Shown one piece after another: positions 10,125-21,632 of a stretch of 64,000 bases of DNA. Within the stretch, counting starts at the first letter, position 1; every line of letters starts with the position of its first letter. This DNA comes from Harmothoe impar (lineage: Eukaryota; Annelida; Polychaeta; Phyllodocida; Polynoidae), in NCBI GenBank assembly GCA_947462335.1, contig OX381716.1, positions 2,848,438 to 2,912,437 on the forward strand, given 5' to 3'. The notes below the pieces were generated by a model. That model ran no database searches. It was not told where the DNA came from and saw only the letters and a list, made by a program, of their open reading frames with translations. The position numbers were made by a program, and so were the translations under genes.

Positions 10125-13100
10125 TGGGGGTGCATGGGGTACTATGGTACAAGTAGTTTGTGTTGTTATCAGCATCCAACTAGATTCTACTACAATTCCT
10201 GTATAAGAGAACATATCTGGATGTAGGTATCCTCCGTTATTGGTTCAGTTTGTTGTCATTTCCACAAGCAGTGTACAGATTACACATAAAATTAAACAGT
10301 TTTAAAATGTCTCAATTTCTATTGAAGCTTTGAACGCACTTTCCACCAACATTTCATGTAAAGTAAGTGTGCCAGGCCAGATGACCATCTAACCTCTTTC
10401 TGTACCAAATCTGGTTATCAATGTCTCCTAGTCCAAGGCATGCAAAGTCTTCCTCCCAGTTAAAGTTTGTTTCCCAAATGTTCTTCTCCATCAGATGTAT
10501 GTATCAGCTTTCTTGCTCCTCTTACATTAGGTTATTCACCAGTCATACAATATTCAGCTTTATTCTTCAGGTTATGCCTCCCAGCTGCCCTGTGCTAGCC
10601 CAATCAAGCCCTCAGGCAGTCTATGGAAAGCCTTCTTCTCGTATTCCAGGGTTTATTATTACATAGAGATGTGGGGTCAGGTGGACAGTATAATTGCAAT
10701 CAGCAAATACATACATGATTTTCTTTGATAAAATAAATCAATCTCAAAAAAATCAGTGGGACAAAAACATTTATATACCTCATCATAATTGAGCTCATAG
10801 AAGCATGACAAAATACGTTACTATGATGACAGATCACTTTTTATTATGTGTTGCCCATGTGCCTTAGGAATATGGGAAATGGGATGTGGATGAGTCCTAG
10901 GTGCTTTCAAGAGTCTGTTTGGGATCTTCTGTTTGGGATCTTCACAAAAACATTGTCTATATGAAGAAGTCTAAGACTTAAAAAACGGCTTTCACCAGCA
11001 AACTGAATAATTAGGTCTGCAAGCTATTGCTAGTGCATTGTCAGTTCATGAGAATGAAAACACAACAACATATCCAAAACACATGAAGAGATGGCGGCAT
11101 GAGGCTAAGACGATGATTGTGTGAGCTCCCTAATTTTGTTGGAAAAAACCTTTGTGAAACTAATTTCTACTGAACTACAGTGGATTTAATCGAACTATAT
11201 AGAGTCTCTAGAGAATATTTAATTTAGAAAAACTGATATTCTACCGGTGGATGCTACCCCTGAGGAGGTCATAACTGCTGTCGGGTGGCAGGTATTCTAG
11301 AAGGCTGTGACAGAGCAGTCAATAAGTCACCAGTCAAAATTGGTGCATTAGGGCAACCCTTAGGCATATGGGGATGGATGACTTAATTTGACATACCGAC
11401 ATGGCCATTCTTAAAATTCACATGCAACGTGAATCCTTGTGACATGCCACATAAGGGTTGAAAATATAGTGACAGGGAACATGAGCAATTCTTACGATCG
11501 AAATGAGACATGGGCAGAATTAAGTGGCATAGTCATATCTTAAAATTGACATGTGACATCCGGGCCCCCCCCCCCCCCTCATCTACACCCCCCATAAAAC
11601 CAGAACGATGTGCTTCTCAATTAGAAGGCCATTGATACACTCTGCCTCCCTTGGAGGGTTACAGGCAATGATCCTCACGTAAGAAGCAGCTTCTGCTGCA
11701 GTGTCACTAATTGGTACCTGATATCAGCTTACAGTAGTTACCATGACAACACTCTGCAAACCAAGCTTTCCTACAAACTCAAATCTATCGAATTGAGCGA
11801 AATCAGGGACCTGTGAGCATCAAACAAAGTTGGGTAGATGAGGTAGAAGAGATTGCATATTCAGAACATATTTAATAGCCCTGTTGTGCCACAGAAAATA
11901 TGACCCTTTTCATTAAAATTGCCAGCTTGTAACTTTATGTGAAAATGTCGGTGGGAAGGCAGACTGACTGAGAAATGCAACAAACCCTCTCGTGACGAAA
12001 GATTCTTTTCCTTCTTTGTCAACTGTCCCTGAATTAAGCTAGTACTTTTTGATGGCAATATATCATAACAGCTAAGGCCCTGATATCTCAGAAACTAGCT
12101 TATTTAATCAGTTTATCAAAGGACACATTGAACAGCGGCTTGTTGCAGAGTCTGTGTAAAGAGTGCATGCTCTGTACAGGAGATGAGCGCTCAAAGCGAC
12201 TGAAGGTGACTCATTGAAACGGACACTTTGATCTGATCTGATTGGATGATGAGTGAAGTATCATATGGGAGCAGAGATACTGCACCATGACCCCAAAGTG
12301 TACACTGACAGGGTGAAGGGAGTCACAATACACAGTGCGTGTTGCGGGGGCTCCAATACCGACTTTTGTCATCAGATCAGAACCAGTCTTACAAATCAGT
12401 CCGAAACATCTAAAAGATGCAAATATAAAGAAACCCTTACAACTGATCATCCATGTTATTATGATCTGAGGGATTATACTTTCGAAGGAATGGACTGGAA
12501 AATCAGTTAGTGGAGCCTCAGCTAATATCATAGGCCTCCTGGGTGTGTGGACAAACGTTCTGAGAGTAATCTTAATATTAAACCAACAATCTTAGAATAC
12601 ATCTGAGGTTCTCCCCCTAAGGCCCTGTGTAAGATTATAGATTCGGATTTTAGGATTATAGATTCAAACCTTAAGCTTAGATATTAAGACTTGAGGATTA
12701 CATAGTAAGACCTTAAAAGTATACATTAAACGTTAAGATAATAGACTAGGCAATTATGTATCAAGATTATAGATTCACACATGCACATAACGTTTGTCCA
12801 CACCCTCTGGTGAGAGATCCTGTAACTAGTCACCATGGTTCTGTTAGTTAGGTCCACAGTTTGTCTCCCATATGACACTGATGAAGGGCAGCAAGGTATG
12901 TTTGCTTTCCTTTCCTGGAGAGTCAACTCTGTATGGTATGTAACAGATGTTTGATAGACATGGAGACAGTGCATGGGGCTCATTAATATTCAGGCTGACA
13001 GATCGTACCAATATAGTTTGTTATTGCCTCCATAAGGGTGTACTTCTTTCAGCATGAAATATGTAAATGTCATGAATTCAGATATGTAACATCTACTATC

Positions 13101-13525
13101 TAATTTGTATTACCATCTATGGTGTGTATGTTTGTCCTTTGTTTGACACCCATGGATCGACCATGACATTTAAAGTAGACAAGCAGTACAGCGTTGTAAA
13201 TAATCCATATACTGTACCATCAAGATAAATGGCCTGGTCTTAAAAGAGCGCCTGTGTTATATAGGGTTGGGTGGTTTAGGGGCCCTCCAAATGAAATATG
13301 ACATAGAATAAGTGCCCACCTCAAATTAGTGCCGGCAGTTTGCAATGCGCCCCACATTTTATTGCGATGATACGGCAGCATATACAGCTGAACCTAAGCA
13401 TTGCATGTGGCCACGTGTCCCTGTTGACATGCCAACCTGAGGGCCCCCTGAGGTCTCCTTAATGAGGAGATCTGTCACAATCAGCCACCAGGAGGCGGCC
13501 AGGTCATGTGACCCACACAGACACC
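10125..13525. other. Anonymous DNA
   Basis: About 3.4 kb without a supported gene. A 12-C run at about 11567-11578 and quasi-repeats of AGGATTATAGATTCA at 12630-12780 are the only structure. 11340-11395 has a faint MITE remnant (TTGGTGCATTAGGGCAACC). Overlapping ORFs on both strands at 12211-12531 lack motifs. Confidence 0.4.
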
Positions 13526-13529
13526 CTAA

Positions 13530-13587
13530 GCTGCTGTACACTCTCCAAGCAGGAGAAGCTGCTGTACACTCTCCAAGCAGGAGAAGC
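13530..13587. repeat. 29-bp direct duplication
   Basis: AGCTGCTGTACACTCTCCAA plus GCAGGAGA occurs twice head to tail with no difference visible, so the duplication is young. Confidence 0.8.
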
Positions 13588-13859
13588 CAGCAATTAGTTC
13601 CTGATTTTATCACATTTATCTGTCAATTATTTGAACATGAGCAATCTGGAGGCTTGGAATCGAGCAGAGTTAAATAATAAGTCACTGGTATCTTCATTTT
13701 TACAGTTCTTGGATGTGTCTGAGCGACATCGCTGATAACTGAGGGGCCATGACCGCATCTATTCCCCCCATATATAGGGGGAGATCCCTACCGATACCCA
13801 TCCATATTTTCAATACTACATCATCAAGCACACTGTTATTATTTTCACAAGCAAGCTTT

Positions 13860-14000
13860 GGTCTTAGTTTCAAATAACCAGCTAGGATACAATTGTAATA
13901 ATAGCAAGCATTAATTGCTTATGACTGCTATATTCCTAGGATAATTGTTTGTCAATCCTACGCCAGCAATAACCACTTGTAAGTATGACACAGATAGGAG
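13860..14000 (+). repeat. Dispersed repeat shared with 21.5 kb
   Basis: AAATAACCAGCTAGGATACA, ATTGTAATAA and GCAATAACCACTTGTAAGTA recur in the same order at 21508-21632. The family is unclassified. 13588-13859 holds nothing recognised. Confidence 0.55.
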
Positions 14001-14324
14001 AGAAGGATAGCAGGAGCTGGGAGGCATTTAGCAAGGGATTATCTTGGCCTACCCCATACACTCAGTACAAATCTATCTAGCCCCAACAGCGCAGACTTTT
14101 TTAAAGCGCTTTATCAAGGTATACAAAATTTATGTTTTATAATATAAATTGCCTCTGGCACCGAAGGAGTCCCCACTGTCAGCATACATAGCATATATAT
14201 TGTTGATTGGTGCATTAAGGCAATTAAAGCAATGCTGCCCTGAGAGGGTTAGAACCATCCCAGCAAACTGAAGTAATGTTGAGTGGCTATGTGTGAGTCC
14301 CTCACACCTGCGTTGGTTGAATCA

Positions 14325-14560
14325 GAAATGAGTCATATAGTGTTATAACACAGCCTCACCAGCACTGACACATGTGTGATGACACATACTGGCTGGGACT
14401 CACATATGAGTCATGACTCAATATCACTAGCACTCACACATGTGTCATAACACAGTCTCACCAGGACTCACACATGTGTTATAACATAGCCTCACCAGCA
14501 CTCACACATGTGTTATGACACAGCCTCATCAGCACCCACACAAGAGTTATGTTGTTTCAT
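14325..14560. repeat. ~40-bp tandem repeat with CACATGTG core
   Basis: Four to six imperfect copies of CTCACACATGTGTTATAACA plus TAGCCTCACCAGCA. Each has a palindromic ACACATGTGT. The order is blurred at the left edge. Confidence 0.7.
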
Positions 14561-14689
14561 CAGGAGGGGACCATGTTTTGTTTATTAGAATTATAATTTT
14601 ATGGGTAACATCAATTAAGCTGTTCATCCTGTTTCTCTTCTTTTGTGCATGGATTTCTATAGCTGATCCTATGAAGTTCTCTTATTCTT

Positions 14690-15097
14690 TAATGAATAAA
14701 TCAGAAGACATTAGGAAAGAACAAGGACAAAAGACAATAATTATTAGTTTATGCTACTGTAGAATTCACAATCGACTAAAATGCAGGTTACACTATGTAT
14801 ACTGTAGGACAACCCACCTTACAACTGTTTCCTTGTCTGTCTCTGCCTGTCTGTTTCCATGTGAGGTTTTCTTGCAGAGTCATTTCTCCATAGCTACCTC
14901 CACTGTCTTCCTCCATATTATATGCTGTGAATATTCCTGAATGAATTAATAAGAAGACATTAGAGATGAGCAAAGATATAATAAATATAGTTTGTACTAA
15001 TGTAGAATTCACAAGCCTCTGATAGTATTACCCTATGTATTCAGTGGGAAAAACCCACCTTACATCTGTTCTCCTTGCCTGTCTCTCCTTGTCTGTT
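14690..15097 (+). repeat. ~250-bp tandem duplication
   Basis: 14690-14846 (AGAAGACATTAGGAAAGA ... AACCCACCTTACAACTG) is repeated with divergence at 14940-15096 (AGAAGACATTAGAGATGA ... AACCCACCTTACATCTG). An AT-rich 141-codon frame (14515-14940) runs across this region but has no recognisable domain. Confidence 0.65.
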
Positions 15098-15194
15098 GTG
15101 AATGCTGGGTGCTATGGACTGAGAACAAAGGAAATGGCGGGAAATTTGAAATGGACCAATCAGAACACAGGAAACCTACATAGTGTGTCATTGT

Positions 15195-16060
15195 GGGTGA
15201 TGATGCATCGTGCTGAGTGAGAGCTAACAGGGAGTGACTCACAGTCACGCATGTGTCATAACCTGCCATGCTTGGTCAGTTATGGCATGTGCCCCTATTA
15301 TCACCCCTGCAACATAATGTATTAGCTTGTTATTGAGAGTTCTTAACTGTTTCTCATGATCATATGGGCTCACGTTGGTCACTGATCATCATATTTTCTG
15401 AATCTTGTAAGACCCAGGTCAATCAATGTCTAAATACTGTGTAGGAAATAGATGATTCCCATTCAGTGCTATACCCCATAGAGGAAAGTAATCCCCTTTT
15501 TAACCTTGAATATGAGTTAAAATACATTGTTATTGACTATCATTATGTCCCCTTGTTGCATATGTTTAAAATCATATAAGTAAACATGTTGGTTAAGGGA
15601 TGAATTCACTAAAATCAAAATTGAATCATGTAACCCCTCTGTCGTGTACAAGCAGTCAGAATCCATACAGTTACCATGGTCTCTTAATGCTGAGTGATGA
15701 TACACCACACTAAGTCAGAGCTGACAGGGAGTGACTGATCGTGACACATGCGTCATACCCACTTTTTGGGGATTGGGTGAGTATGAGTGATGCCGAGTGA
15801 CACCTGACAAGGAGTCATCCATAGCCACGCAATGCCATCTGACAGCTCCAGTAAAATGTGTGAAGATGTGTGATGCTGAGTGAGAGCTGACACACAGTGA
15901 AGCATAGCCATGCAGACTCACCCACAGGCTTTATTATCATGGGTGAGAATGCTTGATACTGAGTGAGAGTTGACAGGGAGTGGCTCAGGATGGCTCATTG
16001 CGTGATCACGCGAAATATGCTCACCCTGCATCACCAATCATGACACAGGATGGCGCCATT
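15195..16060 (+). repeat. Dispersed ~80-bp unit, five copies
   Basis: The phrase GATGC...CTGAGTGAGAGCTGACAGGG followed by AGTGACTCACAG and CACGCATGTGTCATA recurs near 15200, 15705, 15785, 15875 and 15950, with variable spacing. It shares the CATGTGTCATAAC piece with the tandem array at 14.3-14.6 kb, so the two may be one decayed family. Confidence 0.6.
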
Positions 16061-16868
16061 TTGCTGGGATAAGTCGCTACCACCCAATACCTTCACATGT
16101 CTCATATAGGGTGTGCAGGGTATGGAGGTTATCAGGGTCGTATATATGAGAGTTGTTGTAATGAAGCTGCCATATGGGATGGGTGTATTATCTGTCAGGG
16201 TCCAACTGTGTGACAGCTTCCTTTATGGGTGTGTCACTCGCTACAACAGTTAGTGTGACAGACAAGGGAACCTACTGCTACACAAGTAACCCGCTTCACA
16301 TATAGAGACTGATATGCAGGAATAGCAGATCTCATGTCATGGCGAATACTGTAGCTAGAGAATACTGAGTTTATAAACTGGTATTTCAATCAAGAGAAGC
16401 CCTGTAAATAGGGTTAGCCCATAACAATGCTTCATTAGAAGAAAAGCCCAACTATCTTTCCAGAACAAATCAAGGGATCAGTATCTCAGTACCATCACAG
16501 ACATCTTCCAGAACATTGTATCTAAATTTATTATTTCTATGATGAAATAGGAGCTATTATAACATGCTTGATATTATGAAATTGCACATGATCAATTTTA
16601 TTGGGTTTATAAAGAAATATGTATTCAGTCCAGCAATTGCTCTAAATGATATAGAGACAGAACAATGGTTCATTTACACATCACTGGAGGTAAATAGGAT
16701 TAGTTTCAGGGTTAGTGGGAATGGTATAAAAAGACAACAATGGTTCATCTGCATATCCCTCCTCCTGACGCTAAATCTAATTACCTTAAGGGACAAAAAC
16801 ATGTGCAGGTGCTGGAGCAGAAAATAAACATTTACCTCATTATCTTTCCAGTGGAAATCAAATCTTAG
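16061..16868. other. Anonymous DNA
   Basis: AT-rich. No repeat or gene recognised. Confidence 0.4.
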
Positions 16869-17081
16869 CCCTTTAGGGATGGCGTAATGCATCACGCCCC
16901 TGATTGTCATGATTCATAAATAGAGCTCTGCCAACTAACTTGCCAGGACTCATTCAAGCATCATGCCAACTATACAGGGTTGAGACACTCCTGATAGGTC
17001 AGCATGATGCACTAATGCAGGTGCTGCAATGATATTTTATGAGGACAAGTGTCACCTTTTAGCAGTTTGCTCCTTAAAGGG
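16869..17081 (+). mobile_element. piggyBac-like MITE, complete
   Basis: Starts CCCTTTAGGGATGGCGTAAT after TTAG and ends TTTGCTCCTTAAAGGG before TTTAA. Internal family phrases are preserved. The TTAA duplication is slightly mutated on both sides. Confidence 0.7.
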
Positions 17082-17094
17082 TTTAAACTGGCAT

Positions 17095-17194
17095 AGTGCA
17101 TAAGGCACTGCTTTTGTCATGATGCATGCATGAATGCAGCATCGGTTCATTACTCACCAGTGCTTAACTTATTCATGCAGCATGCTGATGTGGG
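17095..17194 (+). mobile_element. piggyBac-like MITE, left part, cut by element A
   Basis: GGCATAGTGCATAAGGCACT, ATGATGCATGCATGAATGC and TTCATGCAGCATGCTGATG follow the normal family order, then stop where element A's leader begins. The missing right half was not found at A's far side. Confidence 0.5.
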
Positions 17195-17260
17195 AGTAGT
17201 ATATAATGTATCGGAATGGGACTATGCTTAAGTACTGTTTATTACTCAATCGATATGCAG

Positions 17261-17582
17261 CCAATCAGAGGCCTCCATTTGGTCACGTGACCCGTTGCCA
17301 TGGTAACGTGACCTACTTAGGACTCTCAGCCAATCAGAAGCCAGCATTCTGGGTGACCTACTGACCTACTTAGAAGCTCTCAGCCAATCAGAGGCCGGCA
17401 TTCTGGTAACCATGGTAACGTGACCTACTTACGTCACGTGACCTACTTAGGCTCAGCCAATCAGAAGCCGGCATTCTGGTAACTATGGTAATGTGACCTA
17501 CTTAGGGTTTTGTTTGTAAACAACACCACGTGGCTCTCTTGTTTGTAAACAACACCACGTGACACGTGACTGTTTGTAAACA
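17261..17582 (+). promoter_or_regulatory. Clustered CCAAT, X-box-like, E-box and forkhead-like motifs
   Basis: CCAATCAGA occurs at 17261, 17330, 17383 and 17457. RFX X-box-like GTTGCCATGGTAAC is at 17294-17307, GTAACCATGGTAAC at 17406-17419 and GTAACTATGGTAAT at 17479-17492. CACGTG occurs at 17284, 17435, 17527, 17556 and 17564. TGTTTGTAAACA-type forkhead-like sites are at 17511, 17540 and 17571. The motif classes are known binding consensus types of NF-Y, RFX, bHLH and FOX proteins in animals. Use as a promoter or enhancer is inferred. A TATATAACTTATATATA stretch follows at 17591-17607. Confidence 0.6.
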
Positions 17583-17619
17583 AACAAAGTTATATAACTT
17601 ATATATAGAAATATCACTA

Positions 17620-17752
17620 GGCGGCAGAGTGGTCAAAAGGCAATCTCGTAGTAGTAGGTCTACTTGGATCTTGAGTAGCCACCCTTGTGGTTATAATTAC
17701 CTAGACTAGTTGGCTCTGCCAGCCTGGTCAAGTGAAAATTGGTAAGGAGACT
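17620..17752 (+). repeat. Conserved ~133-bp module, copy A1
   Basis: Starts GGCGGCAGAGTGGTCAAAAG and ends AAGTGAAAATTGGTAAGGAG. It is nearly identical to A2 (18509-18640) and to the reverse complements at 59278-59411 and 60437-60572. It contains short potential hairpins (CCAC-CCTT-GTGG and TGGC-TCT-GCCA). The beginning resembles a tRNA A box (GGCAGAGTGGT), but no B box follows. Function unknown. Confidence 0.7.
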
Positions 17753-18508
17753 ATGAACTAGGCTAGGCTTGGATTTTAAAATAGCCTATAAAAGTATAAT
17801 AAAACTATAGTACCCTCTTAGATTTGATGACTAGACATTGCCTACTAGGTATACACATTTGTACAATGGTATCATTGTGTATAAATGTTCTTTTGGTACA
17901 TCATGCCGACTCTACACGAGCACCATTTGCAACGACAGATAGTGCTAAACCTAAGACCTACCCACTCCGTAGAAAAAAATAGGGGTGACGTTTGTGAACG
18001 GTCCCTTAGTCTTTCTATTCTTTGTTTATTGTGTGGCCCCTAAAGAGGGGCCGACTAACATCGGTGTTATTAATTACACCTCATGTTAGGCAGCATAGGA
18101 TCAAACCTCAAAAGCATCAAAGCTCAAAGTCCTAATGGACAGAGAGCCCTGTCTGGCTTTTGAGGACGAGTGGGAGTGATCCGTTGCAGAATACCGATCC
18201 GTGAGAGGTTCTGACTATATATATCTTTTATATCGCTTTAGATATGGTGTAGTATTTTTCATCTCACTATAGTTAAGTTGATATTTTAAAGAAACTGCCT
18301 CATTCTATCAGAAATACACAACATTGACATGTTTTTTATATTCAATATATTAGAAGTGTGCTTTGTTGCTTATAATAGTTCATTATGCGTTTAAAATGTT
18401 TGCGAGTATCGTAGAAATGTACAAAAATCCTATTGTGGCGCCATCTGACGAAAAGAGCGGAGAACTATACTAGGGTATGGCGAGCTAGACTAGAGCATGT
18501 AATCACCA

Positions 18509-18640
18509 GGCGGCAGAGTGGTCAAAAGACAATCTCGTAGTAGTAGGTCTACTTGGATCTTGAGTAGCCACCCTTGTGGTTGCAATTACCTAGACTAGTT
18601 GACCCTGCCAGCCTGGTCAAGTGAAATTAGTAAGGAGACC
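18509..18640 (+). repeat. Conserved ~133-bp module, copy A2
   Basis: Second copy, 889 bp downstream of A1 and in the same orientation. The intervening DNA is not repeated, so the module is conserved beyond its surroundings. It is preceded by GAGCTAGACTAGAGCATGTA, which also flanks the copy at 60437-60572. Confidence 0.7.
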
Positions 18641-18806
18641 GCACATTAACACGCTCCACAGTCTTTAGACAGTTAAGACTATAGTACCGTAGATTCTACT
18701 GTGTACTCACACTAACTATTTACAGTGCTACATATTCATACCCGAGTTCTAAGTGTTTTTTCTAGAAAAAAGCTATCTACTCACCCATTTTTTTTAGACA
18801 AACTCC

Positions 18807-19435
18807 TATTAGCAGGTAACCCCTGTATAAACCATACTGCAATGATCTGCTACTTCGAGCGTCTGCCTCGTGACTGATAGTGTACAACAAGACAAAGTGG
18901 GCAGAGGTGAAGTACTGTTCCAAGAAAAATTGAGGCTCTTTATATAGCTGAGAGAGCAGCTAATCCGGATGTTCTTAGCTTGTTTTCACCTAGAGCCCCA
19001 CCCTCTTCCAGAGAGGAATCAAATTGCTTTTCACCTGGACCCTTCCACCCCTAATCCATCAGCATGAAAAGAGGGATAACAAGTGTAACGTGCGCTACAT
19101 GTATATGGGATTATAGCTGGTGAAGAGATAAAGCCAGGTCAACTGCGTATACAAAGACTACAGGAGGTGATTAACGACAGGTGTGACGCGCCAGCCCGTG
19201 GACGGATTATCTTCTAAGCTGACGCTTATTCAACTAGCCAGCCGCCGTCGGCTCCACTCACCACGGCAAGAGGAGGTGCTTTTGTTTTACACTTAAGTCG
19301 CTTACCACATGTACTCGTCTCTACCTCACAGACAGACACACTCTCGCTTGCTTCACGACCCCTGTAGCTTTTTTTGTATACACACTCTAATCTCATAACC
19401 CCCTGATCCGTCATACAGGTAACGGGTATTCTCTT
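18807..19435 (+). repeat. Body segment shared inverted with 58575-59075
   Basis: Long stretches match by eye, for example ATACTGCAATGATCTGCTAC, GGATTATAGCTGGTGAAGAG and GTGTGACGCGCCAGCCCGTG. Copy A has an additional piece near 18920-19020 (GTTTTCACCTAGAGCCCC) that B lacks. The small frames here (19226-19414) are present in both copies only because of the duplication. Confidence 0.7.
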
Positions 19436-19450
19436 TTAAATATCAAATCA

Positions 19451-19880
19451 GGTGTTAGAGTATACACACTAAGGCTCATCTTGAGCTTACCGGTAGCGAG
19501 TCGATACATGTTACACAATCATTCATTAGGTTCTTACATACACTTCTTGTATCTACTGAGGCTTTAGTACATGGATATTCATCCTTACCGGTAGTAAGTA
19601 TGTGGCAGTTAACATAACTAACATAACTACAGGTGTTTTGTTATCCCTCGAGCTTGAAAATCAGGCCAAACCAGGCGTTCCGAGTTTACATACTAAGGCT
19701 CATCTTGGGCTTACCGGTAGTGAGACAATACATGTTGCATGATCAATCCCTGGGTTCTTACATGTGTTTTTTAGAGACATTAATACATGTATTTTTAGAG
19801 ACATTTATACATAAATATGCATCATACCGGTAGCAATTATGCGACAATTTAAAAAATAAAAGTGGCAGTAAATTAATACA
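19451..19880 (+). repeat. 223-bp tandem duplication with TTACCGGTAG motifs
   Basis: The first unit starts near 19451 and the second near 19674. Shared phrases are CTAAGGCTCATCTTG, GCTTACCGGTAG, ATACATGTT and GGTTCTTACAT. TACCGGTAG occurs four times (about 19488, 19587, 19710, 19826), twice per unit. Only copy A has this part. Confidence 0.7.
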
Positions 19881-20063
19881 GGTACATGTGCCTAAAGTTC
19901 AATCTATCTCTGGCGCTCTCCAGCCTCTTCATCACCATTTTTTGGTTGTTCGCCTTCTTCTTCTTCCTTGTATATCGCAAAAGCTGAATAACCGGCCCTC
20001 GTATTTCCTCAAACCTCCGTATTTCGCGAAAACTTCACTTCCGGTTCAGCATAAGGATCACTC

Positions 20064-20136
20064 CACGAGATGGTCAAGTGGTTAGGGTCCGCGCCTCTCG
20101 CGCGCCAGGCCCGGGTTCGATTCCCGCACCGAGCGC
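20064..20136 (+). repeat. tRNA-like sequence (tRNA-derived SINE head or tRNA relic)
   Basis: An A-box-like TGGTCAAGTGGTTAGGG (20071-20087) is followed at normal distance by a perfect B box GGTTCGATTCC (20114-20124). An anticodon arm with loop CTCTCGC would give CTC (Glu). The anticodon and T stems each pair over four of five positions. The acceptor ends (CCACGAG / ACCGAGC) do not pair, so a functional tRNA is unlikely. A tRNA-derived SINE head is the best guess. An oligo-T run (20172-20180) downstream could terminate Pol III. Confidence 0.6.
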
Positions 20137-20200
20137 GACGTTTTAATAGGTGACGAAATTCGTCAGCGATTTTTTTTTCATGGACTTCGTTTGGGGGTTA

Positions 20201-21500
20201 AAATACATATTTTCCAATGGAAACAAAGCCTAAGCAGTACAAAAAAGCCCTGATTTACACGTACAATGCCTGAGTTAGGCCCTAACCCCCCAGAGGTTGA
20301 GGGTTTTTAACTTGAATGTTCGGCGAAAAAGTGCATCTTCAGAAATCTCCATAGACAAACAGTGGCGCCAATGTCTGGTCTTGGCGGAATTTTCTATCGT
20401 AAATCGGACGGTGTGAACGAGCCTAATATGTTGAGGATTATCATTTGATCGTCTTCATTTTTTAATAAATTAATGATTTTTAATCGTAAATTAGGCCTAA
20501 TTTGCACAAAAACAAACGATATAGTGCAAAACAGGGGGGGACTATATTTTCGCGAAACCAAATTAGGCACCAGCAGAGACTGGGCGTGAAGGCGAGCAAG
20601 GGGTCATGGCAGCGTTCGGATGTGTTTGGGGACGATGCAGGTTAATAAATTGTCTTTTTCTCCTTTAATATGTGACATCTACATTAAAAAATAAACACAG
20701 GATCAGTTGAAACCCTTATGAAGGGTTTCAACAAAATACGGGGCCTTTCAATGTCAATCTGTCGGGGAAATACAGAACTTCAACAAATCCTGTCTACGGA
20801 TTCATCAAACCACTTTAGCCACAGTCAGCCATACTCTATATATCGAGAGCATATATATTTAGAGCTTGACCAGATATATCTCACTAGATGTGCTATAGTC
20901 AGGCCCTTGTTCAAAAGGGCAAAGGCTCTTGTTCCCCATGCTCTCATCCAAGGAACTCTTGATCCATGGACCTCTAGGAGGACTTGCTCTGTAAAGCCTG
21001 TGTGCATCTGTTGCAAAGGCTGTCATTCTAAAGGGCCCTTCACAGAGCATAATTCGATTTCATGGATCACTGGTTCCACAGTATCATAGTTCTGGTCCCA
21101 TTGGTGGTTTGTTTAGCAGTTTTTACAATTTAGACCCTGTGAAATGTTTTATTCAGAGTGGTCATTATGATCTTAATTGGGTTATAACTTTCTTTGTGAG
21201 AGGTCATAGCAGTGTATCCATGTAAACCAACCATGGGCATGGGATATACGCTAACATACATCTCAGACTGGCAGCCTCCAACCATGCCTCCTTGTGGCTT
21301 CACAACAGAGCACTCAGTGCAGGAAGGCCGTGGGAAGACATATAACAGAGCCTCAGTAGACTTCCATAGGGAACAGACACAGACAACAACATACTAACGG
21401 TCCTGAAGCCAGTATACAAAAGTATACATTCGCTGTTTCATAATTCTGAGCTTCTGGCCTTTTAAGCCATGTTTTGTGCGGAAAATTATGAAATGCACCA
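20201..21500. other. Anonymous DNA with a small hairpin
   Basis: CpG-rich until about 20600, perhaps still part of element A. A perfect 11-bp hairpin GTTGAAACCCT / AGGGTTTCAAC lies at 20706-20732. The frame at 20718-21089 (123 aa) starts in that hairpin, shares sequence with antisense ORFs and has no recognised domain. Confidence 0.4.
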
Positions 21501-21507
21501 GTTTAAA

Positions 21508-21632
21508 ATAACCAGCTGGGACACAATTGTAATAAAAAGAGAGCAATAATAACTTATGACTGATACAGGTTAAGGATAAGGGTTGGGCAATCCTACACCG
21601 GCAATAACCACTTGTAAGTATGACACAGATTT
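21508..21632 (+). repeat. Dispersed repeat shared with 13.9 kb
   Basis: AAATAACCAGCTGGGACACA, ATTGTAATAA and GCAATAACCACTTGTAAGTA match 13875-14000. A separate imperfect duplication (GGCTGTAGCTATGTGAGGA) occurs at about 21809 and 22008. Confidence 0.55.

Larger units (their letters stand above)
17195..20200 (+). mobile_element. Composite element, copy A (uncharacterised family)
   Basis: A CpG-richer block that stands out from its surroundings. Order: leader 17195-17260, shared with 53700-53760; transcription-factor-site array 17261-17582; two ~133-bp modules 17620-17752 and 18509-18640; body to about 19435, shared in inverted orientation with 58575-60575; 223-bp duplication 19451-19880; tRNA-like sequence near 20064-20136. 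No ORF above about 65 aa looks real, so A is probably non-autonomous or a fragment. The right boundary is not defined. The class of transposon is unknown: I see no transposase, no LTR primer-binding site and no clean terminal repeats. Confidence 0.6.

Noticed and set aside
11246..11305. Short coding-like piece reading D-I-L-P-V-D-A-T-P-E-E-V-I-T-A-V-G
   Set aside because: Resembles a retroelement gag or exon remnant, but only about 21 codons are open before a stop; too short to call.
14515..14940. 141-codon ORF with hydrophobic stretches
   Set aside because: AT-rich tandem-repeat DNA; no motif and no retention in the duplicate at 14940-15096.
17620..17752. tRNA gene in the conserved module
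   Set aside because: The A-box-like GGCAGAGTGGT is present, but there is no B box or cloverleaf.
17195..20200. LTR retrotransposon made of A1 and A2 as LTRs
   Set aside because: The repeated modules are only ~133 bp, lack TG...CA ends, a primer-binding site and a polypurine tract, and no gag-pol lies between them.
20718..21089. 123-codon ORF
   Set aside because: It overlaps antisense frames of similar length and starts inside a hairpin; no recognisable protein feature.
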